Assembly: GCA_026399015.1 (NCBI GenBank)
Contig: JAPLRS010000028.1
Coordinates: 49,075 to 113,074 of the forward strand
Direction of reading: 5' to 3'
Source: Methylococcales bacterium
GTDB lineage: Bacteria > Pseudomonadota > Gammaproteobacteria > Methylococcales > Methylomonadaceae
Length of the DNA: 64,000 nt
Below the pieces are notes generated by a model that saw nothing but the letters and a program-made list of their open reading frames with translations, ran no database searches and was not told where the DNA came from. Both the position numbers and the translations under genes were made by a program. This document shows positions 46,733-55,284 of this stretch, in pieces (positions within the stretch are counted from its first letter, which is position 1; each line of letters starts with the position of its first letter).

Positions 46733-47641
46733 ATGAGAATTGAGCATTTAAATCGTGACCATGGCATTAAAGACCACCTCAAATTTACAAAGGGCAACGG
46801 TCATTTACCTTTTATTTTTATAAACAATGCTCGCGCGAGCGCCATTATTTCCTTGCATGGCGCCCAAATACTATCCTTTAAACCCCATCGCGAAGAAGAA
46901 GACTTACTGTTTGTTAGTCAAAACTCTTGGTATGAAGAAGGCAGAGCTATTAGAGGTGGCATCCCCTTATGCTGGCCTTGGTTTGGACCCGACCCTTCTG
47001 AAAATAAAAGACCCGATCACGGTTTTGTGCGTAATGGACTTTGGGACATTTTAAGAACAGAGGCCGTTTCAAAACATGAAACTAAAATAGTATTTCGGTT
47101 TGAAACCTCAGAAAAAAGTGCCGCCTATTGGCAGCAACCTTTTAGCCTTGAATTAGAAGTGATTATTAGTGACACGCTCACAGTTAATTTAATCACGCGT
47201 AATACTGGGGATGAAGCCTTTACTATCACCCAAGCCCTGCATGCCTATTTTAATGTGGGCCACATAAATGAAATTAAGATTTTAGGCTTAGATAACTCAG
47301 CTTACTTAGATAAAGCCCAAAATGAAGAAGAGTATCAGCAAGAGGGCAATCTAACTATTAATGCTGAAGTTAATAGAATTTATAAAGATGTAGAAAACCC
47401 CCTAGTGATTCAAGACGATGCTTTTAATCGAAAAATAGTGATTACAGCAACACACCATAAAACAGCGGTAGTATGGAATCCAGGTGTAGATTTACCGCCC
47501 ACTATTACCGATTTAGAAACTGACGATTACCAACGCTTTGTGTGTGTAGAATCTGGCAATGTATCTTGCGATACGATTGAAATACCCCCACATAGCGAAT
47601 TTATTCTGCGTGCAAATTATAAAATCACTAAGAATAAATAA
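46733..47641 (+). CDS. D-hexose-6-phosphate mutarotase (YeaD-like)
   Basis: A 302-residue aldose-1-epimerase-fold protein. RGGIPLCWPWFGP, DHGFVRNGLWDI, the catalytic His in LHAYFNVGHINEIKILGL and a later Glu (RFVCVESGNV) match the YeaD group, which interconverts alpha and beta anomers of glucose-6-phosphate. It follows glgX closely on the same strand, so sugars from glycogen breakdown are the likely link. Confidence 0.88.
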   Translation: MRIEHLNRDHGIKDHLKFTKGNGHLPFIFINNARASAIISLHGAQILSFKPHREEEDLLFVSQNSWYEEGRAIRGGIPLCWPWFGPDPSENKRPDHGFVRNGLWDILRTEAVSKHETKIVFRFETSEKSAAYWQQPFSLELEVIISDTLTVNLITRNTGDEAFTITQALHAYFNVGHINEIKILGLDNSAYLDKAQNEEEYQQEGNLTINAEVNRIYKDVENPLVIQDDAFNRKIVITATHHKTAVVWNPGVDLPPTITDLETDDYQRFVCVESGNVSCDTIEIPPHSEFILRANYKITKNK

Positions 47642-47716
47642 ATAAATAAAAGCCAATTCTGCAACGATTGTATTACAAGAATGGTGTGTCAATATTAGCG
47701 CTAACCAAACTGCCTC

Positions 47717-48289
47717 ATGATTAGACATCGCGTATTATTAATTGAAGACAGCCCTTTATTCAATTTAGAATCTGAACTTAAAGCGGCTGGCTATACGCAT
47801 TTTTTAGCCTCCTTTGCAGATAATATCCCAACGCTCCTTAAAGAAATAAAACCCGATCTTATTATTTTAAATAGCAGGGCTATAACAGAAGCCACTGTAT
47901 TAGACTTACAAAAACTAACTGCACAGAAAGCTACACCAGTCATTATATTTACTGACAGCGCAACAAACGAATTAATTGATCTAGCGATTAAAGCGGGCAT
48001 CAGTGAGCTTTTTATCAACAATTTAAGACCCGCGTTATTAGACCCCATTATAAAGATTGCCGTTACCCGCTTTAACCATCAACAAGCACTTAAGATTGCT
48101 TTAGAAGAGGCCTTAGAAAAGCTAGAAAATAGAAAACTAACCGATCGTGCTAAAGCCATTCTCATAAAAACCCAAAACTTTAGTGAAGATGAGGCCTATC
48201 ACACGCTTAGAAAACTAGCGATGGATAGAAAAATTACTCTAGGTGAAATGGCTAAAAATGTTATTGCCATGTCAGAATTGTTTAAATAA
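47717..48289 (+). CDS. nasT: NasT/AmiR-type antiterminator with ANTAR domain
   Basis: A 190-residue protein. The N-terminal fold of a receiver is present (RVLLIEDSP, LIKAGISELF-like helix), but the phosphoacceptor position is Asn52 (PDLIILNSRAI) and the conserved Lys near FINNLRP is missing, so it is a pseudo-receiver. The C-terminal ANTAR domain is well formed: LENRKLTDRAKAILI, then FSEDEAYHTLRKLAMDRK and MAKNVI. ANTAR proteins bind paired hairpins and let transcription pass a terminator; such hairpins lie ahead of nrtA. No NasS partner gene is present in the window; the triple-GAF gene takes that place. Confidence 0.85.
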   Translation: MIRHRVLLIEDSPLFNLESELKAAGYTHFLASFADNIPTLLKEIKPDLIILNSRAITEATVLDLQKLTAQKATPVIIFTDSATNELIDLAIKAGISELFINNLRPALLDPIIKIAVTRFNHQQALKIALEEALEKLENRKLTDRAKAILIKTQNFSEDEAYHTLRKLAMDRKITLGEMAKNVIAMSELFK

Positions 48290-48309
48290 GCGTTACCAGC
48301 AAAAACTCT

Positions 48310-49233
48310 ATGAAAACATTTATTAAAGTCACCGAAATATGGGTGCCCGACAAAGCTAGAACTCAACTGGAATTTGGATCTGGTTTGTATGGTGACCTTA
48401 CCGAATTTAAAGCGGATAGTGCAGAGCAAAAATTTGCTTATAACGAAGGTTTACCGGGCAAAGCCTGGGCCGAAGGCCATCCTATTGTGCTTACACAATT
48501 TGAACATTCTTACTTTAAACGCACTCTTTCAGCCCAAAATGCAGGCTTAACCTGTGGCATTGCTTTACCTATCTTTTCAGGTGAGTTCTTAATGGCCGTC
48601 GTCGTATTTTTGTGCGGAGATGACCAAGACCATGCCGGTGCGATAGAAGTCTGGAATAAATCTGCTAATAATACTGACACGCTCAGTGTGATGGATGGTT
48701 ATTATGGCACCCTAAAATATTTTGAAAAAATCTCCCGAGAATTGTCCGTACCCAAAGGCCAAGGCATAGCTGGACTAACTTGGGACAATGGCATGCCGGT
48801 ATTTATTGAAGATATCGGTCAAGCAGATAACTTTATCAGGACAAAAGAAGCCCAATTAGAAGGCATCACAGTGGGCATCAGTTTACCTGTGTACGACAAT
48901 CCTAATAAACCCTATATCATGGCCTTTCTATCCGCAAAAGCCACACCCATCGCTAAACGTATCCAGATATGGATACCAAATTCTGAAGGCACTCAACTTA
49001 TCTGCCAACAGGGGTTTAGCAAAGAAACCAACGATCTAGCAGAAATCTTTGAAACCTTACCGGTTAATAAGGGCATAGGCGCATTAGGACGCGTTTGGCT
49101 CACGGGCATGCCCATTATTACGGGTGATAATGAAACAGATTACAGCCCAGAATTAAATAATCTCAGTACGATGTTAGCCATCCCTGTCATAGAAAAAGGT
49201 CATTTAAAAGCCATTGTTAGCTTTCTATTTTAG
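48310..49233 (+). CDS. Protein of three tandem GAF-like repeats
   Basis: A 307-residue soluble protein. Three ~100-residue repeats lie at residues 7-103, 111-210 and 217-307. Each begins with an aromatic strand (TEIWVPD, AIEVWNK, RIQIWIP) and then carries a GxxG-x-xW-x-xG-x-P core (GLPGKAWAEGHPIV, GIAGLTWDNGMPVF, GALGRVWLTGMPII) and a terminal strand (ALPIFSGEFLMAVVVF, SLPVYDNPNKPYIMAF, AIPVIEKGHLKAIVSF). GAF domains bind small ligands. Its place, 20 bases after the ANTAR gene and ahead of nrtA, suggests a nitrate or nitrogen sensor partner; that is inference. Confidence 0.75.
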   Translation: MKTFIKVTEIWVPDKARTQLEFGSGLYGDLTEFKADSAEQKFAYNEGLPGKAWAEGHPIVLTQFEHSYFKRTLSAQNAGLTCGIALPIFSGEFLMAVVVFLCGDDQDHAGAIEVWNKSANNTDTLSVMDGYYGTLKYFEKISRELSVPKGQGIAGLTWDNGMPVFIEDIGQADNFIRTKEAQLEGITVGISLPVYDNPNKPYIMAFLSAKATPIAKRIQIWIPNSEGTQLICQQGFSKETNDLAEIFETLPVNKGIGALGRVWLTGMPIITGDNETDYSPELNNLSTMLAIPVIEKGHLKAIVSFLF

Positions 49234-49405
49234 AAGATTAGAGGTTCGGATTGGTGCAAAACTAGATTTTATGCACATTTTTAACGCAACATAACAACCA
49301 GCAACTATAAAAACTTTAAATATCCTAGAACGCTGAAACTGAAAATTTAAACATAAGATATTGTAATATTTGATATTATAAAAAAATAAGCGATATAATT
49401 AGAAG

Positions 49406-49423
49406 TTGGCACAGCTTCTGCAT
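49406..49423 (+). promoter_or_regulatory. Sigma-54 (-24/-12) promoter of the nrt operon
   Basis: TTGGCAC and CTGCAT bring GG (49408-49409) and GC (49420-49421) to the canonical 10-base spacing. The transcript would start near 49433, a few bases ahead of the first ANTAR hairpin. An inverted repeat GTGCA-N13-TGCAC (49254-49276) lies about 150 bases upstream, at enhancer distance, but its arms are in the opposite order to the NtrC consensus. Confidence 0.7.
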
Positions 49424-49435
49424 TAATAATTACAA

Positions 49436-49499
49436 AGATTCCAAAGGCGGAATCTAATTATTTGCTCAAAGCTGAGCACCAGACAAAGGCGTCGACTCA
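49436..49499 (+). promoter_or_regulatory. Two-hairpin ANTAR antiterminator motif
   Basis: Hairpin 1 has a perfect 7-bp stem, AGATTCC (49436-49442) and GGAATCT (49449-49455), with hexaloop AAAGGC. Hairpin 2 has GAC (49482-49484) and GTC (49491-49493) around the same AAAGGC, extended by TGAG (49473-49476) and CTCA (49496-49499). ANTAR RNA motifs carry paired hexaloops with A first and G fourth, exactly as here twice. The second hairpin shares bases with the terminator arm, so the two structures are mutually exclusive. Confidence 0.85.
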
Positions 49500-49539
49500 A
49501 TCGTAGTGATTTATCACTCGATTCAGCGACGTTTTTTTT
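49490..49539 (+). terminator. Attenuator terminator in the nrt leader
   Basis: An outer stem pairs CGTCG and an ATCG segment with CGAT and CGACG; an inner stem pairs AGTGAT with ATCACT. Nine T follow (49532-49540). It would stop transcription before nrtA unless the ANTAR protein stabilises hairpin 2, which uses the same GTC bases. Confidence 0.85.
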
Positions 49540-49569
49540 TGCCCAAAATCTATGTATAGGATAACTATC

Positions 49570-50970
49570 ATGAAAGAAACAAGAAAACTATCGCTCAAAA
49601 GCTTAGCAACCAAATTTTCAACGGCCACAGCTATCGCGACTTTAAGCTTTGCAACTCAGGTGGGTGCTGTTGAACATCTTGAAAAAGAAAGCATCAAACT
49701 CGGCTTTATTAAATTAACTGACATGGCACCTTTAGCGGTTGCCTTTGAAAAGGGCTATTTTGAAGACGAAGGTCTTTCAGTGCAACTTGAAGCACAGGCT
49801 AACTGGAAAGTACTTTTAGATCGCGTTATTAATGGTGAGTTAGACGGCGCACATATGCTAGCAACCCTACCCTTTGGCACGGCTATTGGCTATGGCACAA
49901 AAGCGGATATTGTGAGCGCTTTTACGATGACCCTCAATGGCGATGCGATAACTGTTTCTAATGACGTATGGAAACAAATGAAGCCTCAAATTCCTATGGC
50001 CGACGGCAAACCCGTGCACCCTATTAAAGCAGACACGTTAAAACCTGTATTAGAAAAATACAAAAATGCGGGTAAGCCTTTTAATATGGCAATGACCTTT
50101 CCTGTTGGCACACATAACATGAAGTTACGCTATTGGTTAGCAGCTGGCGGTATTAAACCTGGCTACTATGCACCACCAGAAGACACTTCTGGTCAAATTG
50201 ATGCGGAAGCTATTTTATCTGTTACACCACCTCCTCAAATGCCTGCTACTATGGATTCAGGCACAATTGTAGGTTACTGCGTCGGTGAACCTTGGAATCA
50301 ACAGGCCGTTTTTAAAGGCATTGGGGTTCCTGTCATCAGTGATTATGAGTTGATGAAAAATAGTCCAGAAAAGATTTTTGGGGTTACAAAAGAATTTGCG
50401 GATAAAAATCCAAATACGCATTTAGCCATCATTAAAGCTTTAATTAGGGCCTCTCTTTGGCTAGATGCGGAGAACAACAAAAACCGTAACGAAGGCGTTG
50501 AAATGCTTTCACAAAAACAATATGTGGGCGCCGACTATGATGTCATAGCCAATAGCATGAACGGTACTTTTGAATACGAAAAAGGTGATAAACGTACCTT
50601 AGCTGATTTTAATGTATTTGCACGCTATAACGGCTCTTTCCCTTATTACAGTGATGCCATTTGGAGCTTAACGCAAATGAGGCGTTGGGGACAAATTAAT
50701 GAGCAAAAATCGGATGCTTGGTATTTAGAAACGGCTAAAAAAGTCTATCGTCCTGATATTTTCATGACCGCAGCCAATGCATTAATTAAAGAAGGTAAAG
50801 CTAAATCGAGCGACTTTCCATCTGAAAAAGAAACAGGTATTAAAGCACCCAGCTCTGATTATATTGATGGTGTAGTGTTTGACGCAACAAAACCCAATGA
50901 CTATCTAAATAAGTTTGCTATCGGTTTAAAAGGCAAACAAAAAGTAGTTGGCGGCAAAGTCGTTGAGTAA
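49570..50970 (+). CDS. nrtA: Nitrate ABC transporter substrate-binding protein NrtA
   Basis: A 467-residue periplasmic nitrate-binding protein. A signal peptide (SLATKFSTATAIATLSFATQVGA) is followed by NrtA features: IKLGFIKLTDMAPLAVAFEKGYFEDEGLSVQLEAQANWKV in sequence, LDGAHMLATLPFGTAIGYG, FPVGTHNMKLRYWLAAGGI and GYCVGEPWNQQA. It starts the nrtABC unit after the ANTAR leader. I use the ATG at 49570, which has an AGGA site; an ATG six codons upstream is worse placed. Nitrate against nitrite preference cannot be read. Confidence 0.93.
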   Translation: MKETRKLSLKSLATKFSTATAIATLSFATQVGAVEHLEKESIKLGFIKLTDMAPLAVAFEKGYFEDEGLSVQLEAQANWKVLLDRVINGELDGAHMLATLPFGTAIGYGTKADIVSAFTMTLNGDAITVSNDVWKQMKPQIPMADGKPVHPIKADTLKPVLEKYKNAGKPFNMAMTFPVGTHNMKLRYWLAAGGIKPGYYAPPEDTSGQIDAEAILSVTPPPQMPATMDSGTIVGYCVGEPWNQQAVFKGIGVPVISDYELMKNSPEKIFGVTKEFADKNPNTHLAIIKALIRASLWLDAENNKNRNEGVEMLSQKQYVGADYDVIANSMNGTFEYEKGDKRTLADFNVFARYNGSFPYYSDAIWSLTQMRRWGQINEQKSDAWYLETAKKVYRPDIFMTAANALIKEGKAKSSDFPSEKETGIKAPSSDYIDGVVFDATKPNDYLNKFAIGLKGKQKVVGGKVVE

Positions 50971-51020
50971 AAGTAATTACTCGCACTAAGAACCCTATAG
51001 AACTGCAAAAGGTAATCACC

Positions 51021-52037
51021 ATGCATAAGCAACTTATCAAATTTTTTAACATCACTGGTCTAACATGGTTTGTGCCTCTAATTAAAATAGCGGCTGGCGA
51101 AAATGCGACTCAACAATTACGCCAATTATTTTTAATCATGGGGGTTCCTATTATTGCCTTTATGTTGTTCTTAGGTGCCTGGAGTATTGCAGCATCTCAA
51201 GTAAATACCAGTCTAGGCGCAATACCCGGCCCTATTGCGGTATGGGATGAGGCGGGCGGATTATTAACCGATCATTTCGCAGAAAAAGAAAAAGCCGCTA
51301 AATATTATCAACGCCAAGCAGAACGAAATGCACAAACTCTAAGCGAAGACCCCAACGCGATCATAAAATCAAGACCTTATAACGGCCAAGCTACCTATTT
51401 GGACAAAATCTTCACAAGTCTTTATACCGTGTTTGCCGGTTTTATTATTGCGACATTAGTAGCCGTACCATTAGGTTTATTGTGCGGCATGAGTCCTGTG
51501 ATTAATACGGCCATCAATCCATTAATTCAAATCTTTAAACCTGTGTCACCTTTAGCTTGGTTACCCATAGTAACGCTAGTTGTAAGCGCAATGTATATAA
51601 CCAGTGATGACTCTTGGTTTGAAAAATCATTTTTAACCTCGGCAATCACGGTCACGTTATGTTCTCTTTGGCCAACACTGATTAACACCGCAGTTGGCGT
51701 TTCATCTATCGATAAAGATTTAGTCAATGTTGGTAAAGTGCTGCGCCTTAACTGGTTTACCCAGATCAAGAAAATTATTCTACCTTCCGCATTACCCTAC
51801 ATATTTACCGGTATGCGCTTATCCCTTGGTGTAGGTTGGATGGTATTGATTGCCGCAGAAATGCTGGCGCAAAACCCAGGTTTAGGAAAGTTTGTGTGGG
51901 ATGAATTTCAAAATGGTAGCTCTAATTCACTAGGGCGCATTATGGTGGCTGTATTTACCATCGGTATTATTGGCTTTATCTTGGATAGGATTATGCAGTC
52001 GTTCCAAAAAGTATTTTCATTTAGTAACGATCTTTAA
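51021..52037 (+). CDS. nrtB: Nitrate ABC transporter permease NrtB
   Basis: A 338-residue inner-membrane permease of the BPD_transp_1 family. About six TM helices; the first is near residue 35-60 (LFLIMGVPIIAFMLFLGAWSI). The ATPase-coupling EAA-like loop is MRLSLGVGWMVLIAAEMLAQNPGLG. FKPVSPLAWLPIVTLVV is typical of nitrate/sulfonate permeases. A 50-base gap and AAAGGTAATCACC site follow nrtA, and nrtCD starts 12 bases later. Confidence 0.92.
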   Translation: MHKQLIKFFNITGLTWFVPLIKIAAGENATQQLRQLFLIMGVPIIAFMLFLGAWSIAASQVNTSLGAIPGPIAVWDEAGGLLTDHFAEKEKAAKYYQRQAERNAQTLSEDPNAIIKSRPYNGQATYLDKIFTSLYTVFAGFIIATLVAVPLGLLCGMSPVINTAINPLIQIFKPVSPLAWLPIVTLVVSAMYITSDDSWFEKSFLTSAITVTLCSLWPTLINTAVGVSSIDKDLVNVGKVLRLNWFTQIKKIILPSALPYIFTGMRLSLGVGWMVLIAAEMLAQNPGLGKFVWDEFQNGSSNSLGRIMVAVFTIGIIGFILDRIMQSFQKVFSFSNDL

Positions 52038-52049
52038 TTAGGAGTCATT

Positions 52050-53783
52050 ATGTCTGCCTTAAAACTTAAAATCGTTGATGTAAACGCCACAACTGAGCCT
52101 GCAATGCCTTCTAATGATCCGTGTTTACCATTGATTGAGTTGAAAAATGTTTGTAAATCCTATGGCGAAAACTCGATCTTAAAAAACCTAAATTTAAGTA
52201 TTAAAGAAGGTGAGTTTGTCGCTATTGTGGGTTTCTCAGGAAGTGGGAAAACCACGCTTATTTCAACCATTGCAGGATTAATCCAAGCCGATAGTGGGGA
52301 AGTCCTAAAAAAAGGTGCTGCAATTACTAGCCCCGGTCCAGATAGAGGCGTGGTTTTTCAGAATTACTCGCTGATGCCATGGTTAACCGTCTATGAAAAT
52401 GTCGCTTTGGCTGTTGATGCTATTTTTACCGATTGGACTGCGGCACAGCGTAAAGTCCATACCGAAAAATATATTCGCATGGTTAACTTAGGCTCGGCCA
52501 TGTCTAAAAAACCTGCTGAATTATCGGGTGGCATGCGCCAGCGCGTTAATGTAGCCCGAGCCTTAGCAGCAAGTCCCGATATTTTATTATTAGACGAACC
52601 ATTAAGTGCCTTGGATGCCTTAACTCGAGGTAATTTACAAGATGAAATCTTAAACATTTGGGAGCAAGAAAAGAAAACCGTCATCTTAATTACTAATGAT
52701 GTCGATGAAGCGATTTACATGGCTGATCGGGTTATTGCTTTAAAACCTGGACCAGATGCAACTTTTGGCCCTGACTTTACTGTGAATATTGAGCGTCCAC
52801 GTGACAGAACCGCTTTAAATCAAAATGATACTTTCAAGAAACTACGTGCTGAAATTACTCAATATTTAATGGCAATCGGCATAGAAAAAAACCTAGCAGT
52901 AGGTGCCGAAAAAGTCAGCTTACCCCAAGTGCAACCCAATACAAATCAGCATTGGGACCAACCTGAGTTCTTAGTCAGTAAAAATGATTTAGAAAGACCG
53001 CGTTATTTAGAATTCTCACAACTCTCAAAAATCTATCCAACACCGGATGGCAATAGTACAGTTAAAGTCGTAGATGGTTTTGATCTTAAAGTTAAAAAAG
53101 GCGAGTTTATTTCAATTATTGGCCATTCCGGCTGTGGAAAATCAACCGTTTTATCCATGACCGCCGGCTTAAATAGTATCTCGGAAGGCATTATCGTACT
53201 TGATAATAAAGAAATAGATGGCGCAGGTCCTGATCGTGGTGTGGTATTTCAAGCACCTAGCTTGTTCCCTTGGTTAACGGCTTATGAAAACGTCGCTCTT
53301 GGTGTGGAAAAAGTCTACCCTCATGCGACCAAGACAGAGCGTAATGATATTGTTGAATATTATTTAACCAGAGTCGGCCTAGGTGATGTCTTGTATAAAA
53401 AAGCCAGCGAATTATCCAATGGTATGCGTCAACGCGTGGGTATAGCCAGAGCCTTTGCTTTATCACCTAAATTGCTTTTACTAGACGAACCATTTGGCAT
53501 GTTAGATTCTTTAACTCGCTGGGAGTTACAAGAAGTCTTAATGGAAGTCTGGGAGCGCACCCAAGTAACGGCCATTGTGGTAACTCATGATGTTGATGAA
53601 GCAATCTTATTAGCCGATAGAGTAGTCATGATGACAAATGGTCCTCATGCCAAAATAGGAAAAATTGAAACCATTGATTTACCAAGACCTAGAACCCGTA
53701 AAGCCTTACTAGCACACCCTGATTATTATAAGTACCGAACCAGTTTACTAACTTTTTTAGCGGAATGTGAGCATACGCATTAA
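52050..53783 (+). CDS. nrtC: Fused double ATPase of the nitrate ABC transporter (NrtC/NrtD)
   Basis: A 577-residue chain with two nucleotide-binding domains. Domain 1 (about 25-250) has Walker A GFSGSGKTTL, signature LSGGMRQRVNVARAL and Walker B LLLDEPLSALDALTR. Domain 2 (about 325-565) has Walker A GHSGCGKSTVL, signature LSNGMRQRVGIARAF and Walker B LLLDEPFGMLDSLTR. Each NBD ends with a VxxDVDEAI His/Asp-loop; domain 1 reads TNDVDEAI, so its switch His is Asn, while domain 2 has THDVDEAI. The cyanobacterial pattern of two separate genes, with NrtC carrying an NrtA-like tail, is not followed here. Confidence 0.88.
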   Translation: MSALKLKIVDVNATTEPAMPSNDPCLPLIELKNVCKSYGENSILKNLNLSIKEGEFVAIVGFSGSGKTTLISTIAGLIQADSGEVLKKGAAITSPGPDRGVVFQNYSLMPWLTVYENVALAVDAIFTDWTAAQRKVHTEKYIRMVNLGSAMSKKPAELSGGMRQRVNVARALAASPDILLLDEPLSALDALTRGNLQDEILNIWEQEKKTVILITNDVDEAIYMADRVIALKPGPDATFGPDFTVNIERPRDRTALNQNDTFKKLRAEITQYLMAIGIEKNLAVGAEKVSLPQVQPNTNQHWDQPEFLVSKNDLERPRYLEFSQLSKIYPTPDGNSTVKVVDGFDLKVKKGEFISIIGHSGCGKSTVLSMTAGLNSISEGIIVLDNKEIDGAGPDRGVVFQAPSLFPWLTAYENVALGVEKVYPHATKTERNDIVEYYLTRVGLGDVLYKKASELSNGMRQRVGIARAFALSPKLLLLDEPFGMLDSLTRWELQEVLMEVWERTQVTAIVVTHDVDEAILLADRVVMMTNGPHAKIGKIETIDLPRPRTRKALLAHPDYYKYRTSLLTFLAECEHTH

Positions 53784-53805
53784 AAAATCTAAACCTAATT
53801 AACAC

Positions 53806-53831
53806 AAGGGAAGTTATTTCCATCTTCCCTT
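53806..53831 (+). terminator. Hairpin after nrtCD
   Basis: AAGGGAAG and CTTCCCTT (8 bp) around a 10-base loop, followed by a few T then A. It lies 23 bases past the nrtCD stop. The T-tract is poor, so it may only reduce read-through to the porin gene. Confidence 0.5.
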
Positions 53832-53881
53832 TAAAAAACCTTAAAACTACTTATTGTCTTAACTATAAGACCGGAGTCTTT

Positions 53882-55180
53882 ATGTCCAAAATTCAGCAAA
53901 ACCATGCAATATCAAGCGCAATTTTATCATTATCAGTGCTCAGCACATCTGCCTCAGCAGGGATTACTCAAGATATTGAAGACGCCCTTAACTTTTATCA
54001 TTATGGGAAAAATGGCGCGGTAAAATTTGATTTAAACACGCGCTGGGAAAATGTTAACCAAGACCAAGGTGGTAAACCTAACCCCAAAACAGCTAATGGT
54101 GTTACTTCACGATTACGAATTGGTTTACTTTCTCCTGTCTACCACGGAATCCAAGGCTATGCAGAATATGAAGGCAACCTAGCCATGGATGAAGACTATA
54201 ACAGCACTACCAATGGTTATAAACAGTATTCAAAAATCGCTGATCCACAACAAAGTGAACTTAATCAACTCTGGTTAAGCTATGCCGGCATTCCAGATAC
54301 GGTTATCAAAGGGGGAAGACAACGCATTAAATTGGACGATGATCGGTTTATTGGTAATGTCGGATGGCGACAAATGGAAACCACTTTTGATTCTGTGTTA
54401 CTAACCCACAACAACCAACAGATTTTTGGCTTAACGGTTAATGCAGGTTATATCGGCAATGTTAATACCTTTACCTCTACCACAGAAAACATTGAGGCAC
54501 CGATATTAAATGTAAATTATAAAGTCGGCGATTACGGTAATTTGGTGGGTTACGGTTATTGGTTGGATTACACTGAAAAAGAAAATGCGAATAAGTCTAA
54601 CCAATCTTACGGCATTAGAATGAACAATTATCAAAAGCCTGGAGACAGCTTAAAAATTAGCGACAACTACGGTCTGGTTTATACCGCTGAATACAGCCAT
54701 CAAGCGGACTATGGACATGGAAATGTAGCTTATGACGCAGATCGTTTTAATTTAATGAGTGGATTTACCGCTTATAACCTAACTTTTCAAGCGGCTGTTG
54801 AACAACTTGACGGCCATGGTACCAATAAAACATTTGATACCCCTCTGGGCACCAATCATGCATTCCAAGGCTGGGCTGACCTTTTCTTAACAACTCCCAA
54901 AAATGGTATCCGTGATGTTTTTGGCACTGTCGTTTCAAGTTTTGACAGAGGTGACATCATATTGACAGGCGTATTTCATAACTTTACTGACGATACCGGA
55001 CAACTCCAGTATGGCCAAGAATGGGACGCATCGATTCTTAAAAAATTCGGTAAACATTATTCACTGTTAGCTAAATATGCTTATTACAGCGCCGATAGTT
55101 ACAAAGCTACTGCAACTACAGATACCTTTGCAAATACCGACACTCAGAAAATTTGGTTACAAGGCAACATTAACTTCTAA
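53882..55180 (+). CDS. Outer-membrane porin, alginate-export-like
   Basis: A 432-residue exported beta-barrel. Signal peptide MSKIQQNHAISSAILSLSVL... ends near ASA. The mature start, GITQDIEDALNFYHYGKNGAVKFDLNTRWENVNQD, then LRIGLLSPVYHGIQGYAEYEG and GGRQRIKLDDDRFIGNVGWRQM match the alginate-export porin family. It ends with a Phe. In this position, between nrt and nir genes, it is probably a channel for nitrate across the outer membrane; that is inferred from position. GGAG site at good spacing. Confidence 0.75.
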   Translation: MSKIQQNHAISSAILSLSVLSTSASAGITQDIEDALNFYHYGKNGAVKFDLNTRWENVNQDQGGKPNPKTANGVTSRLRIGLLSPVYHGIQGYAEYEGNLAMDEDYNSTTNGYKQYSKIADPQQSELNQLWLSYAGIPDTVIKGGRQRIKLDDDRFIGNVGWRQMETTFDSVLLTHNNQQIFGLTVNAGYIGNVNTFTSTTENIEAPILNVNYKVGDYGNLVGYGYWLDYTEKENANKSNQSYGIRMNNYQKPGDSLKISDNYGLVYTAEYSHQADYGHGNVAYDADRFNLMSGFTAYNLTFQAAVEQLDGHGTNKTFDTPLGTNHAFQGWADLFLTTPKNGIRDVFGTVVSSFDRGDIILTGVFHNFTDDTGQLQYGQEWDASILKKFGKHYSLLAKYAYYSADSYKATATTDTFANTDTQKIWLQGNINF

Positions 55181-55213
55181 GTTCTTTAGCACTTAAAACT
55201 TAATTATTAAGTC

Positions 55214-55239
55214 CCCCCTTCTCTAACAAAGAGGGGTTA
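55214..55239. repeat. CCCCTTCTCT / AGAGGGG hairpin
   Basis: A C-rich arm and a G-rich arm around TAACAA between the porin and nirB. Similar CCCCTT-AGGGG elements are common intergenic repeats. It may act as a weak terminator or mRNA stabiliser. Confidence 0.4.
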
Positions 55240-55284
55240 AGGGAGATTTTATTAGATAAATCCCCCTCAGCATTGAGGTTGAAT

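Noticed and set aside
49254..49276. NtrC binding site upstream of the sigma-54 promoter
   Set aside because: The inverted repeat has arms GTGCA then TGCAC, the reverse of the NtrC order; mentioned with the promoter but not called.
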